A stretch of DNA of 64,000 bases from Lineus longissimus. Taxonomy: Eukaryota; Nemertea; Pilidiophora; Heteronemertea; Lineidae. Positions 21,276 to 34,138 of this stretch are shown piece by piece. Numbering within the stretch: the first letter of the stretch is position 1; each line of letters starts with the position of its first letter. Below the pieces are notes generated by a model. That model was not told where the DNA came from and made no database searches. It saw only the letters and a list, made by a program, of their open reading frames with translations. Both the position numbers and the translations under genes were made by a program. The stretch spans positions 14,689,431 through 14,753,430 of the forward strand of contig NC_088322.1 of the NCBI RefSeq assembly GCF_910592395.1. The letters are read 5' to 3'.

Positions 21276-22320
21276 TATAGTTTGATAATATTATTTTCAA
21301 AGACATCCCTGGCTGACAGTCTTATTACGTTCACATATTTTGTCAGGAGAGGCTTTTCATTTCAACAACATTAATAATTCCCGTTCGAACAGTATGATTA
21401 TGAAACGAGCTACATGTCAAAAATTATATCTAAAATATCCACAAACACAGGCCACAACAAAGTGGGTCTAAGACTCACCAGATCCACTCGTTAATTTTCT
21501 CCGGAGAAAATCAACTCGTGTAATCTGGTGACTCAGTTCACACAAAAGCCGATTGAAAGTATCAAAGTCAATGTACAACCTTGTCACAAGCACGTAAATT
21601 TTCACGGGGAAAAACACACACATGCGCAGTAAACCAGTTGGAATCTGCGCAAAACAGGTGACGTCACGACATAAATTAAGCTGATTCGTTTCAACCCCGA
21701 TGTACAGTACATCGAGGATGAAACGAATCGCCTTTATTTCCGTATAACACACGTCGCTAGGGAATAATAAATAGACCCGAACAAAAATATAAAAAAGACA
21801 AAAAAACATTATGCAAAGTTACAGCAGGATTGGTTAGAGAAATTTGAAATAAATAGGCCTAAATGACAGGGATCAGAAACGAATTTACAAAATTAATAAC
21901 ATGGGCTGCGACCTCACTATCATCATAGCAACATAAATTTGTCCTCATAATTTTAATTTACAAGTGTAGTGAAATCCAGAGATGAAAAAGACTCGCTCGA
22001 GGTTGCACAAAATGTTTACATGACAAAATAAAATGATTTTCATCCGCAACAGAATTATCAGTATAGAAAGAACAAAATATTTCCTGTTGCCACCACATGA
22101 CCGCAAATATACTTGTGCGTGACGTAATTCATCAGTATAAAGATATGGAATATTCTCCTTACATTTATACAGGTCCATTGCCGACGAAAGATACATAGGC
22201 CTGGTTGTGTATTTTTAAACAACTACCAATACTTATACTATCTCTTCATAGTTAGCCATAAACATAAAATCAAACGCTAAGAAGAAGAAGAAGATCAAAC
22301 AACACGTTCAGAAAAAAAGT

Positions 22321-23076
22321 TTACGGATGAACCAGAAGAAGAAGAACAAACATGCAATAAAAAGCCGCCCATTCCTTGAAGGACGTGACAGTGGAAGCTG
22401 CTGGATTTGACGGTGTCGATGATCCTATGGAGGAACTCACGCTTGCAGATGGTGCTACTGATCCTGTGGCACTGGCAGTGCCCGCGCCTGTTGTTGCCGA
22501 AGGTGCCACGGTCGCGGTCGCGGTCGCGGTCGCGGCCGCGGTCGTGGTCGCGGTCGTGGCCAGCTTGCCAGCTTGGGCGCCTAAAAATGAAATATTTAAA
22601 TTCTTATTCATTGAGATGCGTCCTTTCTCATCGATTTCACTCTGTTTCCAAACGCATCTTTTGGACCTAAATCGTAGAGAATTGAGGGCATTTCGTAGTG
22701 CGGCTCGTTGGAAAAGAGCAGGCGCCCCTAGAGAGCCATGAAACGGGTCGTACTTATCATTTACATATCAATCTATCATCATCAAAACTGTCAACTTTTT
22801 GCCGAGCTCACCACGGTAAGAAAGGTATCGGTTGGCCAAAGAAAAATACGTGCTTGGTGCGAGAGGAAAAGACTACACAAAAGAAATTGTAATTGTAATT
22901 GGAGTGTGTTACAAAGGTAAGCCAATACCTTACCCACCGGGCTCACTGGGTATTCAAGTCAGTCTAAATATGAATTCTAATGCCCAATATCTTTGCATAT
23001 CGGACTGAAATAAGTGACTTTACTTACCGGTTGCCACGACGGCAATCACCAACAGGAATACGCCGATCTGCACCAT
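22321..23076 (-). CDS. Ala/Thr-repeat, likely GPI-anchored mucin-like protein, member 1 (102 aa)
   Basis: Exon 23092-23028 contains the ATG (23076) and encodes MVQIGVFLLVIAVVAT, a signal peptide, ending in phase 1 at GTAAGTA. The last exon (22580-22321) follows ATTTCATTTTTAG and stays open to TAA. The mature part is almost only Ala, Thr, Ser, Pro, Gly and Val: a TTATTTAAATATATATV core, then a conserved VAPSATTGAGTASATGSVAP. It ends with SFKEWAAFYCMFVLLLLVHP (residues 83-102), a polar spacer plus uninterrupted hydrophobic tail typical of GPI transfer signals. Many Thr/Ser residues would allow dense O-glycosylation at the cell surface. An upstream non-coding exon (25557 to about 25745) splices to 23092. 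The mRNA may end at AATAAA (21733-21738, minus). Known families with (Ala-Ala-Thr) or mucin repeats are only analogies. Confidence 0.8.
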
Positions 23077-24207
23077 TGTTGATCAACTAGCTCTGGAAAA
23101 TAAGAAAGTTGAGATGACGTCACAGTGAATGAATGGAATTTACATTTCAAATTCCAAAAATATCGGTAATCGCTATATTCATTGGCATTAGCTCGATAGT
23201 TCAGTATTACGTTTAGGCCTCTCGACCACCATGGAAGCTATTTCGTAGCAGGGGCAAAAATATGAGTTGGGGGTAAAGTACCGAGCGGACAGTCATGACA
23301 TTGCCCACAGGTAACCATGACGGACAGTCTGCCTTCTATTTTTGCATTTAAGTCACGCTACACAACACAGCCCGTGCAATAATCTTTACAGATTGGGCAG
23401 ATATGGGAGAAATAATCACGACTTGTACCCTAAATCAGGCGTATAGAGCTACAAAACACTGATTTATCTACTTATTCAGGACAGCTTAAATCTATACAGA
23501 TGTGCTTAAGTTATCAGCTAGAAATACGAAACAGCGAATCCACGTCAGGTGCTATAGAACACATGAAATATTCGCTGTTGAATCCGTGCCTGTGTTTTCA
23601 AATTTGTTGTTGTTGTCTGCTAGCGCTTTGGTAACCAAAGTGGACAGTGTCTTGCTCACACTGTCCGAATCGATCCTCACATTATAGACGGTGTTCGCAG
23701 GAAACAACTGTCATTTGCACATTGATGCGACCACTGTAAACCAGCGGCCTGGAATTTAATCGCATGCGACGACAATCACAATTGGTTTAATTGTGGGACC
23801 TGTGAGAACCCCATTTCTGCAGATAATAGGCGAGTCGATGCTGGTGACGCGGTTTACGTCCGTTCTTAGGGCTTGTTGTGGGCCTGACTAGATGAATTAT
23901 CATTCCCGCTTTTGATTGTTGGAATTTGATTGTGACCCGTTCGTCAAATTATTTTTTAAGTGTGAAGTTTCAGCGGATACGAACTGATGTAACATTTTAT
24001 AGAAGGCTTAACTTTCGTATACAAGTGCATCGTGTTCGTGTGTAAATACCATTAAATAGAAATAAACATTACCCCTGTACAGAAACTAGCCATGCCAATA
24101 ACGTGGTGAAAAGTGGCCTATAGAGTAAATCTATCGGTGTTAATCTATCGGTGTTTACGACAGCAATGTTAACATTTATATCCAATGTAGATTTACGTAT
24201 AACAAAA

Positions 24208-25438
24208 GAGCGTTCATCGAATAATAAAATATATTTTTAGTACAAGAAATCAATGCCTTTTGTCAGTTTTATGCCTTCAAGTTGTGGGTTCACAATTTTG
24301 AATGTGTTCCAGCTCATCAAAAGAACAGGGTTTTGTCTAGAATCACGGTTTTCCGAGTTTCTCCTTGCCAACACTGTCAGGAACCCCCCCCCCCCCCCCA
24401 TCCTATCCACCTAGCCAACACCCAGACAGAGGTTACCAAATGACAGAGCTGAGAGAGCCCAAACATCTGAGGAATCCATGCAACAGCAAAAACTTTGGCA
24501 AATATGCTGAAGGGAACGATGCAATATAATCTTTCGGGCTTGGTCACCCGCCTACCCCCCCCCCCTGACATGGCCCTTCCCAGCCCTAGTGTCCCTAATT
24601 GAACCATCCAAAGCTAGGGATCTTAGGCCATAAAGTGGACAAATAAAGCAAGAAGTTATCAAAGGGCAGTCATTCTCATATCTTCAAAGATCACTTGAGG
24701 TCCAGCTTTTCATGTATGTTGATGTTTGGACATATATTCTCTCCTCAAATCCACTTGGGACGCCAATTTGGACCCCATGTGGACATGGAAAAATTTTCAA
24801 TTTTCCCAATGGCATGTGTTTCAGTATACTCAGTATGATGCTGCCATCTGCAGGAGCTATCGGCAAACTAAATATGCAAACTCTATGTGATTCAAAACGG
24901 CCACAGAAGTCGGCCAATTTTCATGTTTTCTTAGAATTTACATTAGGAAAAATTGCAATACACGTGGTATTTTCAACCCATATGTGGACATGGAAAAATT
25001 TTCACCAATCAACTCAAAATTTTTGGCCCGAAAATGCCTTGATAGTCATAGAATCACATACGCTATCGGCAACTAGGCTTTAATTACACAGAAAGCCGTG
25101 AGATGTCTCTCACCTCGATCTGCTATAGAAAACGTATGCTTGGCTCTGGAAGGGAGTTTGGCGCATGCGCAGCTAAAAGGTTGGGAATTGGTGGTAATGA
25201 GCGGATACGAACTGATGTAACATTTTATAGAAGGCTTAACTTTCGTATACAAGTGCATCGTTTTCGTGTGTAAATACCATTAAATAGAAATAAACATTAC
25301 CCCTGTACAGAAACTAGCCATGCCAATAACGTGGTGAAAAGTGGCCTATAGAGTAAATCTATCGGTGTTAATCATCTATCGGTGTTTACGACAGCAATGT
25401 TAACATTTATATCCAATGTAGATTTACGTATAACAAAA
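24208..25438. repeat. Insertion with terminal direct duplication, unit A
   Basis: 992 bp of unique sequence (24208-25199) is followed by a second copy of the 237 bp that precede it (23972-24207 against 25200-25438). Units B, D and E have only one copy and no insert; unit C has the same arrangement. It includes a 14-C run and a 123-codon plus-strand frame without recognisable features. Confidence 0.8.
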
Positions 25439-25556
25439 ATCTCATATTCACTTTTTGAAAAACATGGCCTAGTCCCGCCTTTAGCAACAGTCATTATGAA
25501 CGAAACTTGAACAACAATCAAGAATTAGGAAAGGAATTAGCTGAAATGAAACCTAC

Positions 25557-25906
25557 CTGCCTGTATAAAGTGTTGCTGGCTGAAAGGTTATTCGAAAAGG
25601 TTGTCGATCTTTTTGTTACGAAAACCTCGAATTTCAGAATGGTACTCGTCTCTAATTGATTGAAACGGTAAGCTGTGAAATCTCTAGGCAAATCCTGCTC
25701 CTGGTTGCACGAAAGTCTGAATACGTCTGACCACTCAGTTCGAGAGACAACTGTAATTAACGATTGAAGAATATTTATATATATTTTAAACATCAAATTC
25801 AACACTACACCCGCTTTTATTCTCCATTGTCATATCAAATCGGAAGGAAAAAGGCGACCAATGAGTGACCAATCCTAGCAAGGGCGCCGTGATGACGTCA
25901 CACGTG
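25557..25906 (-). promoter_or_regulatory. Promoter and 5' UTR exon of the Ala/Thr-rich gene, unit A
   Basis: Reading on the minus strand: CACGTG (25901-25906) joined to the palindromic CRE TGACGTCA (25893-25900), a CCAAT motif (about 25870), then TATATATAAATAT (25771-25783). About 30 nt on, an exon of about 190 nt begins and ends at GTAGGT (last base 25557). It contains no ATG. The next acceptor with the right position is at 23092, next to the signal-peptide exon. CRE sites bind CREB/ATF factors, and CACGTG binds bHLH factors. Confidence 0.65.
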
Positions 25907-26513
25907 CCATGAAGACGAGGGCAATAACGTGCCATGTTGACAAGAACAATAACGTGCCTTGACGACAAGGTCAATAATCACACAGATAAACAGGTTTCCC
26001 CTAAGGTCACTAACCTGTATTAAAAGAAAATAGTTCAGTTTGAGATCAATGCGTGGTCTCACCATACCAGTTGAATGGTATTTTCCAATTCAGATATAAT
26101 TTTTGAGAATAAAGGTGTGTTTAAAACGAAGAAAATGATGAAGTTTCAATCCAATTGGCTTACTTATGGACGTAGAGGTGTAACAGTTTGTAATCTAACT
26201 CCTCCGTCATTTTAGATCGGATGACAACAAAACTCAGTCAAATTGAAAATATGTTATTTTGTTCACTTCTTCTTTCTATATCACCCACAGAAAAAAGGGA
26301 CTTTAATTCCTAAGGAATCAGTGTCCACATTGGACTTTAGTCCCTGTTCAGTGGACAATAACAACTAGAGGTCAATGTCCGACGGACTTTCATACCTAGT
26401 ACTAGGAGATCCCCGGACTTTCACCTCTAGCTGTATCCGGGGACAATTTCAACTGGGGACATTTTCCACTAGGACACCGGGCTGGATTTATAGACCACCT
26501 TCCTCTCCTGCAG

Positions 26514-27458
26514 ATGGGTGTTATATCTATCACACCAAGGTTCAGCCAGTGTTGGGGAAGTTCCAAGCAAAGAAGCTGCAGTTACATGTAGAAAGTTTGT
26601 CATTTTCCATTGGGATTCCACAGAATCAAAGAAGTTCCTTCGATTCCTGCATGTTGTTTACATATACCAGCAGTATACATCATACTAAAATCGAGTGCTT
26701 GACATCGGATCTTCCAACTCCATTTAAATGGTTTACAGGTACTCATCAGTGAGCAGTATCTCTATAAATGATGATGTGTTTCTGATATAGAGGAGTATTT
26801 TGAACTCTCTCTCATCAGTCTCAAGTTGATATTTAAAGTTTTTATAAAATCAATCTACATTGGTTGTACAATGCAGATCCTTAAGTTGTCATCACCTTGA
26901 ACTGTCATGATTCTTTCTGATGAACAGAGCTGAAAATCAACCTTAATCTTCTGTTTTAAGAACAGCTCGAATCAATACGGGAACAACAAGATCTTGTTTT
27001 AATCTGACACAAAGCATTTTTATTCAATACAATGCAAACACTGTTAATACATTTAATGTACAACCACATAATACACTGCAGAACATGAAAACTTCAGAAA
27101 AGGAATAACAAGTTCATGTTTGTTCTCGCCCAAGAAATCTATCTGTCCAAATTAACTGAGAACATAACATTGTTTTAATCATTCTCTCCGTCATTGAAAC
27201 AAGTGAAGCAAGCGTAACAAACCTGACTGCAGGCCCACTGATGAATACACCAAAACTATCACCTTAAATATACTGTTAACCAATCTTTTCCATGAAGAAT
27301 TAGTTTACTTTTGAAAAACAATTTTAGGTAATTTCACAGTCACTGGCAAAACCATTCAAGTTGCTGCTAACCAAGAAGTAGAGGTTATTATAGTTAATGA
27401 CTCTCTTAAACTTTCTTTTTATTGTCATCTTATTGTCATATTCATTGTTATTTTATGA
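26514..27458 (+). CDS. Two 3'-terminal exons of the unknown plus-strand gene, unit B
   Basis: Exon a 26514-26738 and exon b 27328-27458 with the same splice sites, phases and stop as in unit A; the frame is fully open. Differences from unit A are few. See unit A for the protein description. Confidence 0.35.
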
Positions 27459-28501
27459 TATAGTTTGATAATATTATTTTCAAAGACATCCCTGGTTGAC
27501 AGTCTTATTACGTTCACATATTTTGTCAGGAGAGGCTTTTCATTTCAACAACATTAATAATTCCCGTTCGAACAGTATGATTATGAAACGAGCTACATGT
27601 CACAAATTATATCTAAAATATCCACAAACACAGGCCACAACAAAGTGGGTCTAAGACTCACCAGCTCCACTCGTTAATTTTCTCCGGAGAAAATCAACTC
27701 GTGTAATCTGGTGACTCAGTTCACACAAAAGCCGATTGAAAGTATCAAAGTCAATGTACAACCTTGTCACAAGCACGTAAATTTTCACGGGGAAAAACAC
27801 ACACATGCGCAGTAAACCAGTTGGAATCTGCGCAAAACAGGTGACGTCACGACATAAATTAAGCCGATTCGTTTCAACCCCGATGTACAGTACATCGAGG
27901 ATGAAACGAATCGCCTTTATTTCCGTATAACACACGTCGCTAGGGAATAATAAATAGACCCGAACAAAAATATAAAAAAGACAAAAAACATTATGCAAAG
28001 TTACAACAGGATTGGTTAGAGAAATTTGAAATAAATAGGCCTAAATGACAGGGATCAGAAACGAATTTACAAAATTAATAACATGGGCTGCGACCTCACT
28101 ATCATCATAGCAACATAAATTTGTCCTCATAATTTTATTTACAAGTGTAGTGAAATCAAGAGATGAAAAAGACTCGCTCGAGGTTGCACAACATTTGTAC
28201 ATGATAAAATAAAATGATTTTCATCCTCAACAGAATTATCAGTATAGAAAGAACAAAATATTTCCTGTTGCCACCACATGACCGCAAATATACTTGTGCG
28301 TGATGTAATTCATCAGTATAAAGATATGGAATATTCTCCTTACATTTATACAGGTCCATTGCCGACGAAAGATACATAGGCCTGGTTGTGTATTTTTAAA
28401 CAACTACCAATACTAATACTATCTCTTTATAGTTAGCCATAAACATAAAATCAAACGCTAAGAAGAAGAAGAAGATCAAACAACACGTTCAGAAAAAAAG
28501 T

Positions 28502-29265
28502 TTACGGATGAACCAGAAGAAGAAGAACAAACATGCAATAAAAAGCCGCCCATTCCTTGAAGGACGTAACGGTGGAAGCTGCTGGATTTGCCGGTGTCGA
28601 TGATCCCGCGCTTGGAGATGGTGTTGCTGATCCTGTGGTTGTCGATGGTGCCACGGACGTGGTCGCGGCCGCGGTCGCGGACGTGGTCGCGGCCGCGGTC
28701 ACGGTCGTGGTCGACGCTTGGGCGCCTAAAAATGAAATATTTAAATTCTTATTCATTGAGATGCGTCCTTTCTCATCGATTTCACTCTGTTTCCAAACGC
28801 ATCTTTTGGACCTAAATCGCAGAGAATTGAGGGCATTTCGTAGTGCAGCTCGTTGGAAAAGATGAAACGGGTCTACTTATCATTTACATATCAATCTATC
28901 ATTATCAGAACTGTCAACTTTTTGCCGGGCTCACCACGGTAAGAAAGGTATCGGTTGGCCAAAGAAAAATACATGCTTTGTGGGAGAGGAAAAAGACTAC
29001 ACAAAAGAAACAGACAAAAGATCATTTCATTTTGAGGCGCTTTGAGGCCCTCTTTTTTTATCCGATTGTCCTCCTCCAACACTGTAATTGGAGTGTGTTA
29101 CAAAGGTAAGCCAATACCTTACCCACCGGGCTCACTGGGTATTCATATCAGTCTAAATATGAATTCTAATGCCCATTATCTTTGCATATCGGACAGAAAT
29201 AAGTGACTTTACTTACCGGTTGCCACGACGGCAATCACCAACAGGAATACGCCGATCTGCACCAT
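28502..29265 (-). CDS. Ala/Thr-repeat, likely GPI-anchored mucin-like protein, member 2 (90 aa)
   Basis: Signal-peptide exon 29281-29217 (ATG at 29265) and last exon 28725-28502 with the same phase-1 junction. This is the shortest member: the repeat is AAATTSATAAATTSVAPS rather than strict Ala-Thr, and the GAGTASATG block is shortened. Signal peptide and the last 20 residues (71-90) match member 1. The plus-strand pattern is GGACGTGGTCGCGGCC, a second repeat type shared with member 5. Confidence 0.78.
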
Positions 29266-29743
29266 TGTTGATCAACTCGCTCTGGAAAATAAGAAAGTTG
29301 AGATGACGTCACAGTGAATGAATGAAATTTACATTTCAAATTCCAAAACTATCGGTAATCTCTATATTCATTGGCATGAGCTCGATAGTTCAGTATTACG
29401 TTTAGGCCTCTCGACCACCATGGAAGCTATTTCGTAAGGGTCGATGGAATTAATAATTGCAATTACATGGAAAACCATTTGATAAGACCGTAGAACAATG
29501 GGAATTTAGGCCAAGATGGGAGCGGGCTTTGTTTAAAGACAATAGACTGTGTCTTGGGCTGGGCCTTAATTCTTTCAACTGCAGGGGCAAAAATATGAGT
29601 TGGGGGTAAAGATACCGAAAACACATTCAGTTATATTTTCCTATCATGACTTGTCAACTATGTTAAATGTGTCTTTAGATATCAAAAGATTTCAAGCAAT
29701 TCCATTCAACGTGGTCTCATAAGAAAACCGACTGAGTTACCGG

Positions 29744-29915
29744 TGCAATGTTTTTGAGTGTTTCTGTTTTTGAGTGTTTCCCCTCATTGTTTGGGAACGC
29801 TCAAACATAGATTGACAAGTTTTTCTGTGTATCCCCCCTATTGAAAAGTCGTGGTCTCTCTAGCTGTCTATTGTTTGGAAACACTGACACATGGGGAACA
29901 ACCACGGATGTTACA
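29744..29915. mobile_element. CCGG-targeted MITE, copy 3
   Basis: 172 bp beginning TGCAATG and ending GTTACA, with CCGG at 29740-29743 and 29916-29919. Empty sites exist at 38343-38346 (unit C) and 45667-45670 (unit D). Confidence 0.85.
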
Positions 29916-31095
29916 CCGGTCCGAGTCGCCGGATCAGCACGAGATGATTTTCTACAACATGAATGCTCGAGACCGCAGGTAGAGTAAATGGGGAGATCCA
30001 GATTATTGCAAAAGAGTACTAGTCAGCCTCATTCACTACATGTGTAACCATAGCGGACAGTCATGACAGTGCCCACAGGTACCATGGCGGACAGTCTGCC
30101 TTCTATTTTTGCATTTAAGTCACACTACACAACACAGCCCGTGCAATAATCTTTACAGATTGGGCAGATATGGGAGAAATAAGCACGACTTGTACCCTAA
30201 ATCAGGAGTATAGAGCTACAAAACACTGATTTATCTGCTTATTCAGGACAGCTTAAATCTATACAGATGTGCTTAAGTTATCAGCTAGAAAAACGAAACA
30301 GCGAATCCACGTCAGGTGTTATAGAACACAGGAAATGTTCGCTGTTGAACCCGTGCCTGTGTTTTCAAATTTGTTGTTGTTGTCTGCATGCTAGCGCTTT
30401 GGTAACCAAAGTGGACAGTGTCTTGCTCACACTGTCCGAATCGATCTCCACATTATAGACGGTGATCGCAGAAACAACTGTCATTTGCACATTGATGCGA
30501 CCACTGTAAACCAGCGGCCTGGAATTTAATCGCATGCGACGACAATCACAATTGGTTTAATTGTGGGACCTGTGAGAACCCCATTTCTGCAGATTATAGG
30601 CGAGTCGATGCTGGTGACGCAGTATACGACCGTTCTTAGGGCTTGTTGTGGGCCTGACTAGATGAATTATCATCCCCGCTTTTGATTGTTGGAATTTGAT
30701 TGTGACCCGTTCGTCAAATTATTTTTTAAGTGTGAAGTTTCAGCGGATACGAACTGATGTAACATTTTATAGAAGGCTTAACTTTCGTATACAAGTGCAT
30801 CGTTTTCGTGTGTAAATACCATTAAATAGAAATAAACATTACCCCTGTACAGAAACTAGCCATGCCAATAACGTGGTGAAAAGTGGCCTATAGAGTAAAT
30901 CTATCGGTGTTATTCTATCGGTGTTTACGACAGCAATGTTAACATTTATATCCAATGTAGATTTACATATAACAAAAATCTCATATTCACTTTTTGAAAA
31001 AAATGGCCCAGTCCCGCCTTTAGCAACAGTCATTATGAACAAAACTTGAACAACAATCAAGAATTAGGAAAGGAATTAGCTGAAATGAAACCTAC

Positions 31096-31386
31096 CTGCC
31101 TGTATAAAGTGTTGCTGGCTGAAAGGTTATTCGAAACGGTAAGCTGTGAAATCTCTACTTTCCTTTCGCAAATTCTGCTCCTGGTTGCACGAAAGTCTGA
31201 ATACGTCTGACCACTCAGTTCGAGAGACAACTGTTATTAACGATTGAGGAATATATATATATATTCTAAACATCAATTTCAACACCACAGCCCCTTTTAT
31301 TCTCCATTGTCATATCAAATCGGAAGGAAAATGGCGGCCACTGAGTGACCAATCCTAGCAAGGGCGCGGTGATGACGTCACACGTG
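31096..31386 (-). promoter_or_regulatory. Promoter and 5' UTR exon of the Ala/Thr-rich gene, unit B
   Basis: TGACGTCA (31373-31380) abuts CACGTG (31381-31386); a long TATATATATAT lies at 31251-31265 and the exon ends at 31096 (GTAGGT). The 5' UTR exon has lost about 68 bp relative to the other units, which would shorten the leader without touching coding sequence. Confidence 0.6.
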
Positions 31387-31586
31387 CCATGACGACGAGG
31401 GCAATAACGTGCCATGTTGACAAGGAGAATAATCACACAGATAAACAGGTTTCCCACAAGGTCCCGCGCCTGTATTAAACGAAAATAGTTCAGTTTGAGA
31501 TCAATGCGTAGTCTCACCATACCAGTCGAGATTAGTACCAGCCGAAACCATTTATTTAAAAAAATGACCAGGGGCCATTGTCCTCA

Positions 31587-31850
31587 CCGTATAGATATTT
31601 GGTAGACAATTCATACTGGTAAAAAAACATAGCCAAATGGAAATTTTATGCCAAGTAGGTCAAGTCAAAAACCCATGTGACATAAAATACCGTATGGTGG
31701 TTAGATGTACCCACGATATCAGATTAGTGGAACTCGGGCAAGTTGTTAAGCAATAATCGCATTTTTAATGTTTTCAGATTTGGCCCCAGGTGGCCAAGCT
31801 GTGAATCAGATTGAACCGAACTTCGGTCCCTGGGATCGCCTGACTAAATG
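31587..31850 (+). repeat. Second copy of the 3' part of the SINE-like repeat
   Basis: Nearly identical to 18102-18360, from CTCACCGTATAGATATTTGG to CCTGACT. It lacks the tRNA-like head. Confidence 0.8.
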
Positions 31851-32730
31851 ATAACGTACATGTTTACCAAAGTGATTGGCAATTAAGAAACCTGTCCTAG
31901 TTAAAGCCTAAAGACCCATTTACGCCATTTGACTTCTGTGACCTTGAAAGGTGTCATTGCGTTGGGTGATTAGGCCAATATAGCACACAAAGATGGTAAA
32001 TATTACTAGTAATTATGTAATAGTCATTCAAGAGGTGAGAAGTTTGTGTTTTTTAGTAGTAATGATCATACGTGCTGATTGACAAGACTTTTCTTGATGA
32101 GGTGTTTGTAAACCCCATACCAAACTGTGTTACTACACCGACCCATACTTGTAGGGAATAAAAAATATACTGCACATGTGGCGTAGGTGTTCCCTAACTT
32201 TTTGAGGATAGTGTATATTTTAGGAGATATTATGTGGAAATTTGCAGTGTTCATTTACTTTTAACTGAGGTGGAAACGCACACAGAGCAAACGCCTACGT
32301 GCGTCAAGCTGTTTCGCGACAAGTTGCGAAAACACCCTTTACTTAGGTTCAAACTTGTGCGATCATGCATCGCCTCAATAGACATACCCCGATGTGATTT
32401 ATTATGCAGACTTATGACATGCTGTTTTATTTAAAAAAACAAATTCAAATACTGAAAAAACTCTCTTCTTAGTCCATTGTAGTCGTCTGATAAACATTCC
32501 AGATCATGATCATCTCATCTATTGATTTCTTAGACATTATTTGACATCACACATACCAAGCATGAACGGTAGGCCCTTATACAGTATGTACCGACATTAA
32601 ATTATCTTCATTGTAACAAATAAATAAATATTCACAAATCATAAACTTTATTACAAGGCGTGTATTTCAAAGAGTTTAATAAAAAAAACGTATTCATCGT
32701 TTATGGCTCGATATAAAACTGGTCGATATA

Positions 32731-33316
32731 TAAGGTAAAATGGGGTATTTGTAGCCCCGGTCTAATTGTAGCCCCTGGCAATGTTTTTGATTCATATTCC
32801 GGTAACCATGATATTATTTAGCCAACACAAGCATGAATATGAAAGAGGTGACTCTTAAGTATCACAACATGAATAGTCTTGGATTATGCAACATGTTATG
32901 TAAGAGCTTTGGCTATAAGAAGTAAACAAATCAGACACATGCACAAAAAAAGTTGGGATCGAACTTTTTGCAGGTATGAATTTTCCACACTTACAGAGCA
33001 TCGATATATTTGAAACTTGGTTCAGGTGATAAGTATTCGAGTGTATAGAATTTTGTATGCAGCATTTGATGTAATTACCAAAATTAAATTTTTCAGAGGC
33101 ACTTTTCTGACCAAGGTACCCTCGGGGTAATTGTAGCCCCTATAAAAACCTAAATATATCCTGTCATAAATCATGAAGATACCAACAAAATCTCGTCGTC
33201 AACCTAGATTGGAATAATATCGGAAGCTTTATCATCAATAAAGATCATAAACTTGTGGAAAAAAATTTATCATTCATAAAAAAACATGCAATTTTAAATT
33301 ACCCCATTTTACCTTA
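32731..33316. mobile_element. Non-autonomous TIR element (about 586 bp)
   Basis: Perfect 17-bp terminal inverted repeats TAAGGTAAAATGGGGTA (32731-32747) and TACCCCATTTTACCTTA (33300-33316). GTAGCCCC-type motifs repeat inside. The related flank near 57.5 kb lacks it. No transposase frame; superfamily not assigned. Confidence 0.7.
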
Positions 33317-33361
33317 CCAGTTATTATTTCCAATCACAAATGCTTTCAAAGGGAAATAATA

Positions 33362-34138
33362 CAGTCTGTCCTCTGACTTGATATATCGGTCACAGGAATG
33401 ACCTTATCTGATCCCGAGGACAAAAGACTATTCTACTGGATGCCTCAAATGAACGAAAAAAATAAAGCTTTATGAGCGAGTTTTTATAATATTCAGACAG
33501 TGGGTGATATACGACCGTCTCAGATTTACCTGAATTCTTTTTTGATGAAAAGCCTATGGGTAATAGAAAATTTCCAAAATTCCAGGTCCGTTAAAGGAAC
33601 AGCTCCTTCCATCAAAGACTGACATGTATCAAAATAAAGCTGGGCAGTCATCGGCGCATTGATATATTTCTACTTCAAAAGCTATTTTTAAGAAGTCCAA
33701 TTTTGACCCTCAAAACAGGGACCATTCCAGAGGCCCTAGGGAAAAAAACGTTCTTTTTAGGGAGCTGGAATTTTGGGATTTTTCTATCTACTACCAGAGG
33801 AAGGAAAACAACCACCGGGACCGAAATAAACCCATTAAAGCACGTCTATTTCTTGAATGCTGGGAGAAATGTAATTTTCGCATGTCCCATCTACTTATGT
33901 TTAACTTAAGGAAGAAGAAGTTATGTTGAGGTTTATAGTTGTTGAGAGGACTTTAGGATTTATTACAGGCCAACCCTCTGGTGCGAAATAAAGGTTGATT
34001 ACCCCATGCCCAGCTGTAGCTGAACCCTATTATTTTTTCAATTATTGCGGAGGGATATATCGCAATTTTTGATTAAAGAATATATTATTGGGGCAGGGGC
34101 TTAGAATGTTTGGCATGCATTTATGGCAAATATTATTG
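33362..34138. repeat. Second copy of the array flank (between units B and C)
   Basis: Matches 19079-20030 without MITE copy 1, and continues at 35215-35303 after a 1.08-kb insertion. No genes seen. Confidence 0.75.

Larger units (their letters stand above)
20297..26470. repeat. Tandem unit A (about 6.2 kb)
   Basis: First of five head-to-tail units. Left border at GGGTTGAATTTATAG, right border before the next GGGCTGGATTTATAG. It holds plus-strand exons (20331-20555, 21145-21275), the minus-strand Ala/Thr-rich gene (22321-23076) and its promoter (25771-25906). It carries a 1.23-kb insertion (about 24208-25438) shared only with unit C. Sequence identity to the other units is very high by eye. 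Confidence 0.9.
26471..31540. repeat. Tandem unit B (about 5.1 kb)
   Basis: Second unit, same layout as A but without the 1.23-kb insertion. It carries a deletion of about 68 bp in the 5' UTR exon (after GGTTATTCGAA, 31133), and the third CCGG MITE. Its right end is followed by a piece of the SINE-like repeat and the duplicated flank. Confidence 0.88.

Noticed and set aside
21468..21809. Minus-strand 113-157-codon frame repeated in the units (27651-27998, 43691-44038, 49552-50025)
   Set aside because: Broken by frameshift in unit C and differing in start between units; in most copies no in-frame ATG at the same place. It is open mainly because the duplicates are young. It overlaps the likely 3' UTR end of the Ala/Thr-rich gene.
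22376..22741. Plus-strand open frames over the repeat (Val/Ala-rich and Arg/Ser-rich; repeated in all units, e.g. 37035-37481 and 44598-45131), including a Gly-Arg dipeptide frame
   Set aside because: They are the opposite strand of the Ala/Thr-rich exon. They lack signal peptide, matched splice sites or promoter, and the Gly-Arg frame has stops on both sides. The minus-strand reading is supported by signal peptide, phase and GPI-like tail in five copies.
24712..25083. 123-codon plus-strand frame in the A/C insertion (also 39911-40282)
   Set aside because: No domain, no splice or promoter support; present only as a duplicate of one insertion.
25518..25805. Minus-strand 95-codon frame over the leader exon (also 40717-41007, 46581-46871)
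   Set aside because: Its only ATG overlaps the TATA box, splicing to the next exon meets a stop at once, and unit B has a 68-bp deletion that breaks it. Treated as 5' UTR.
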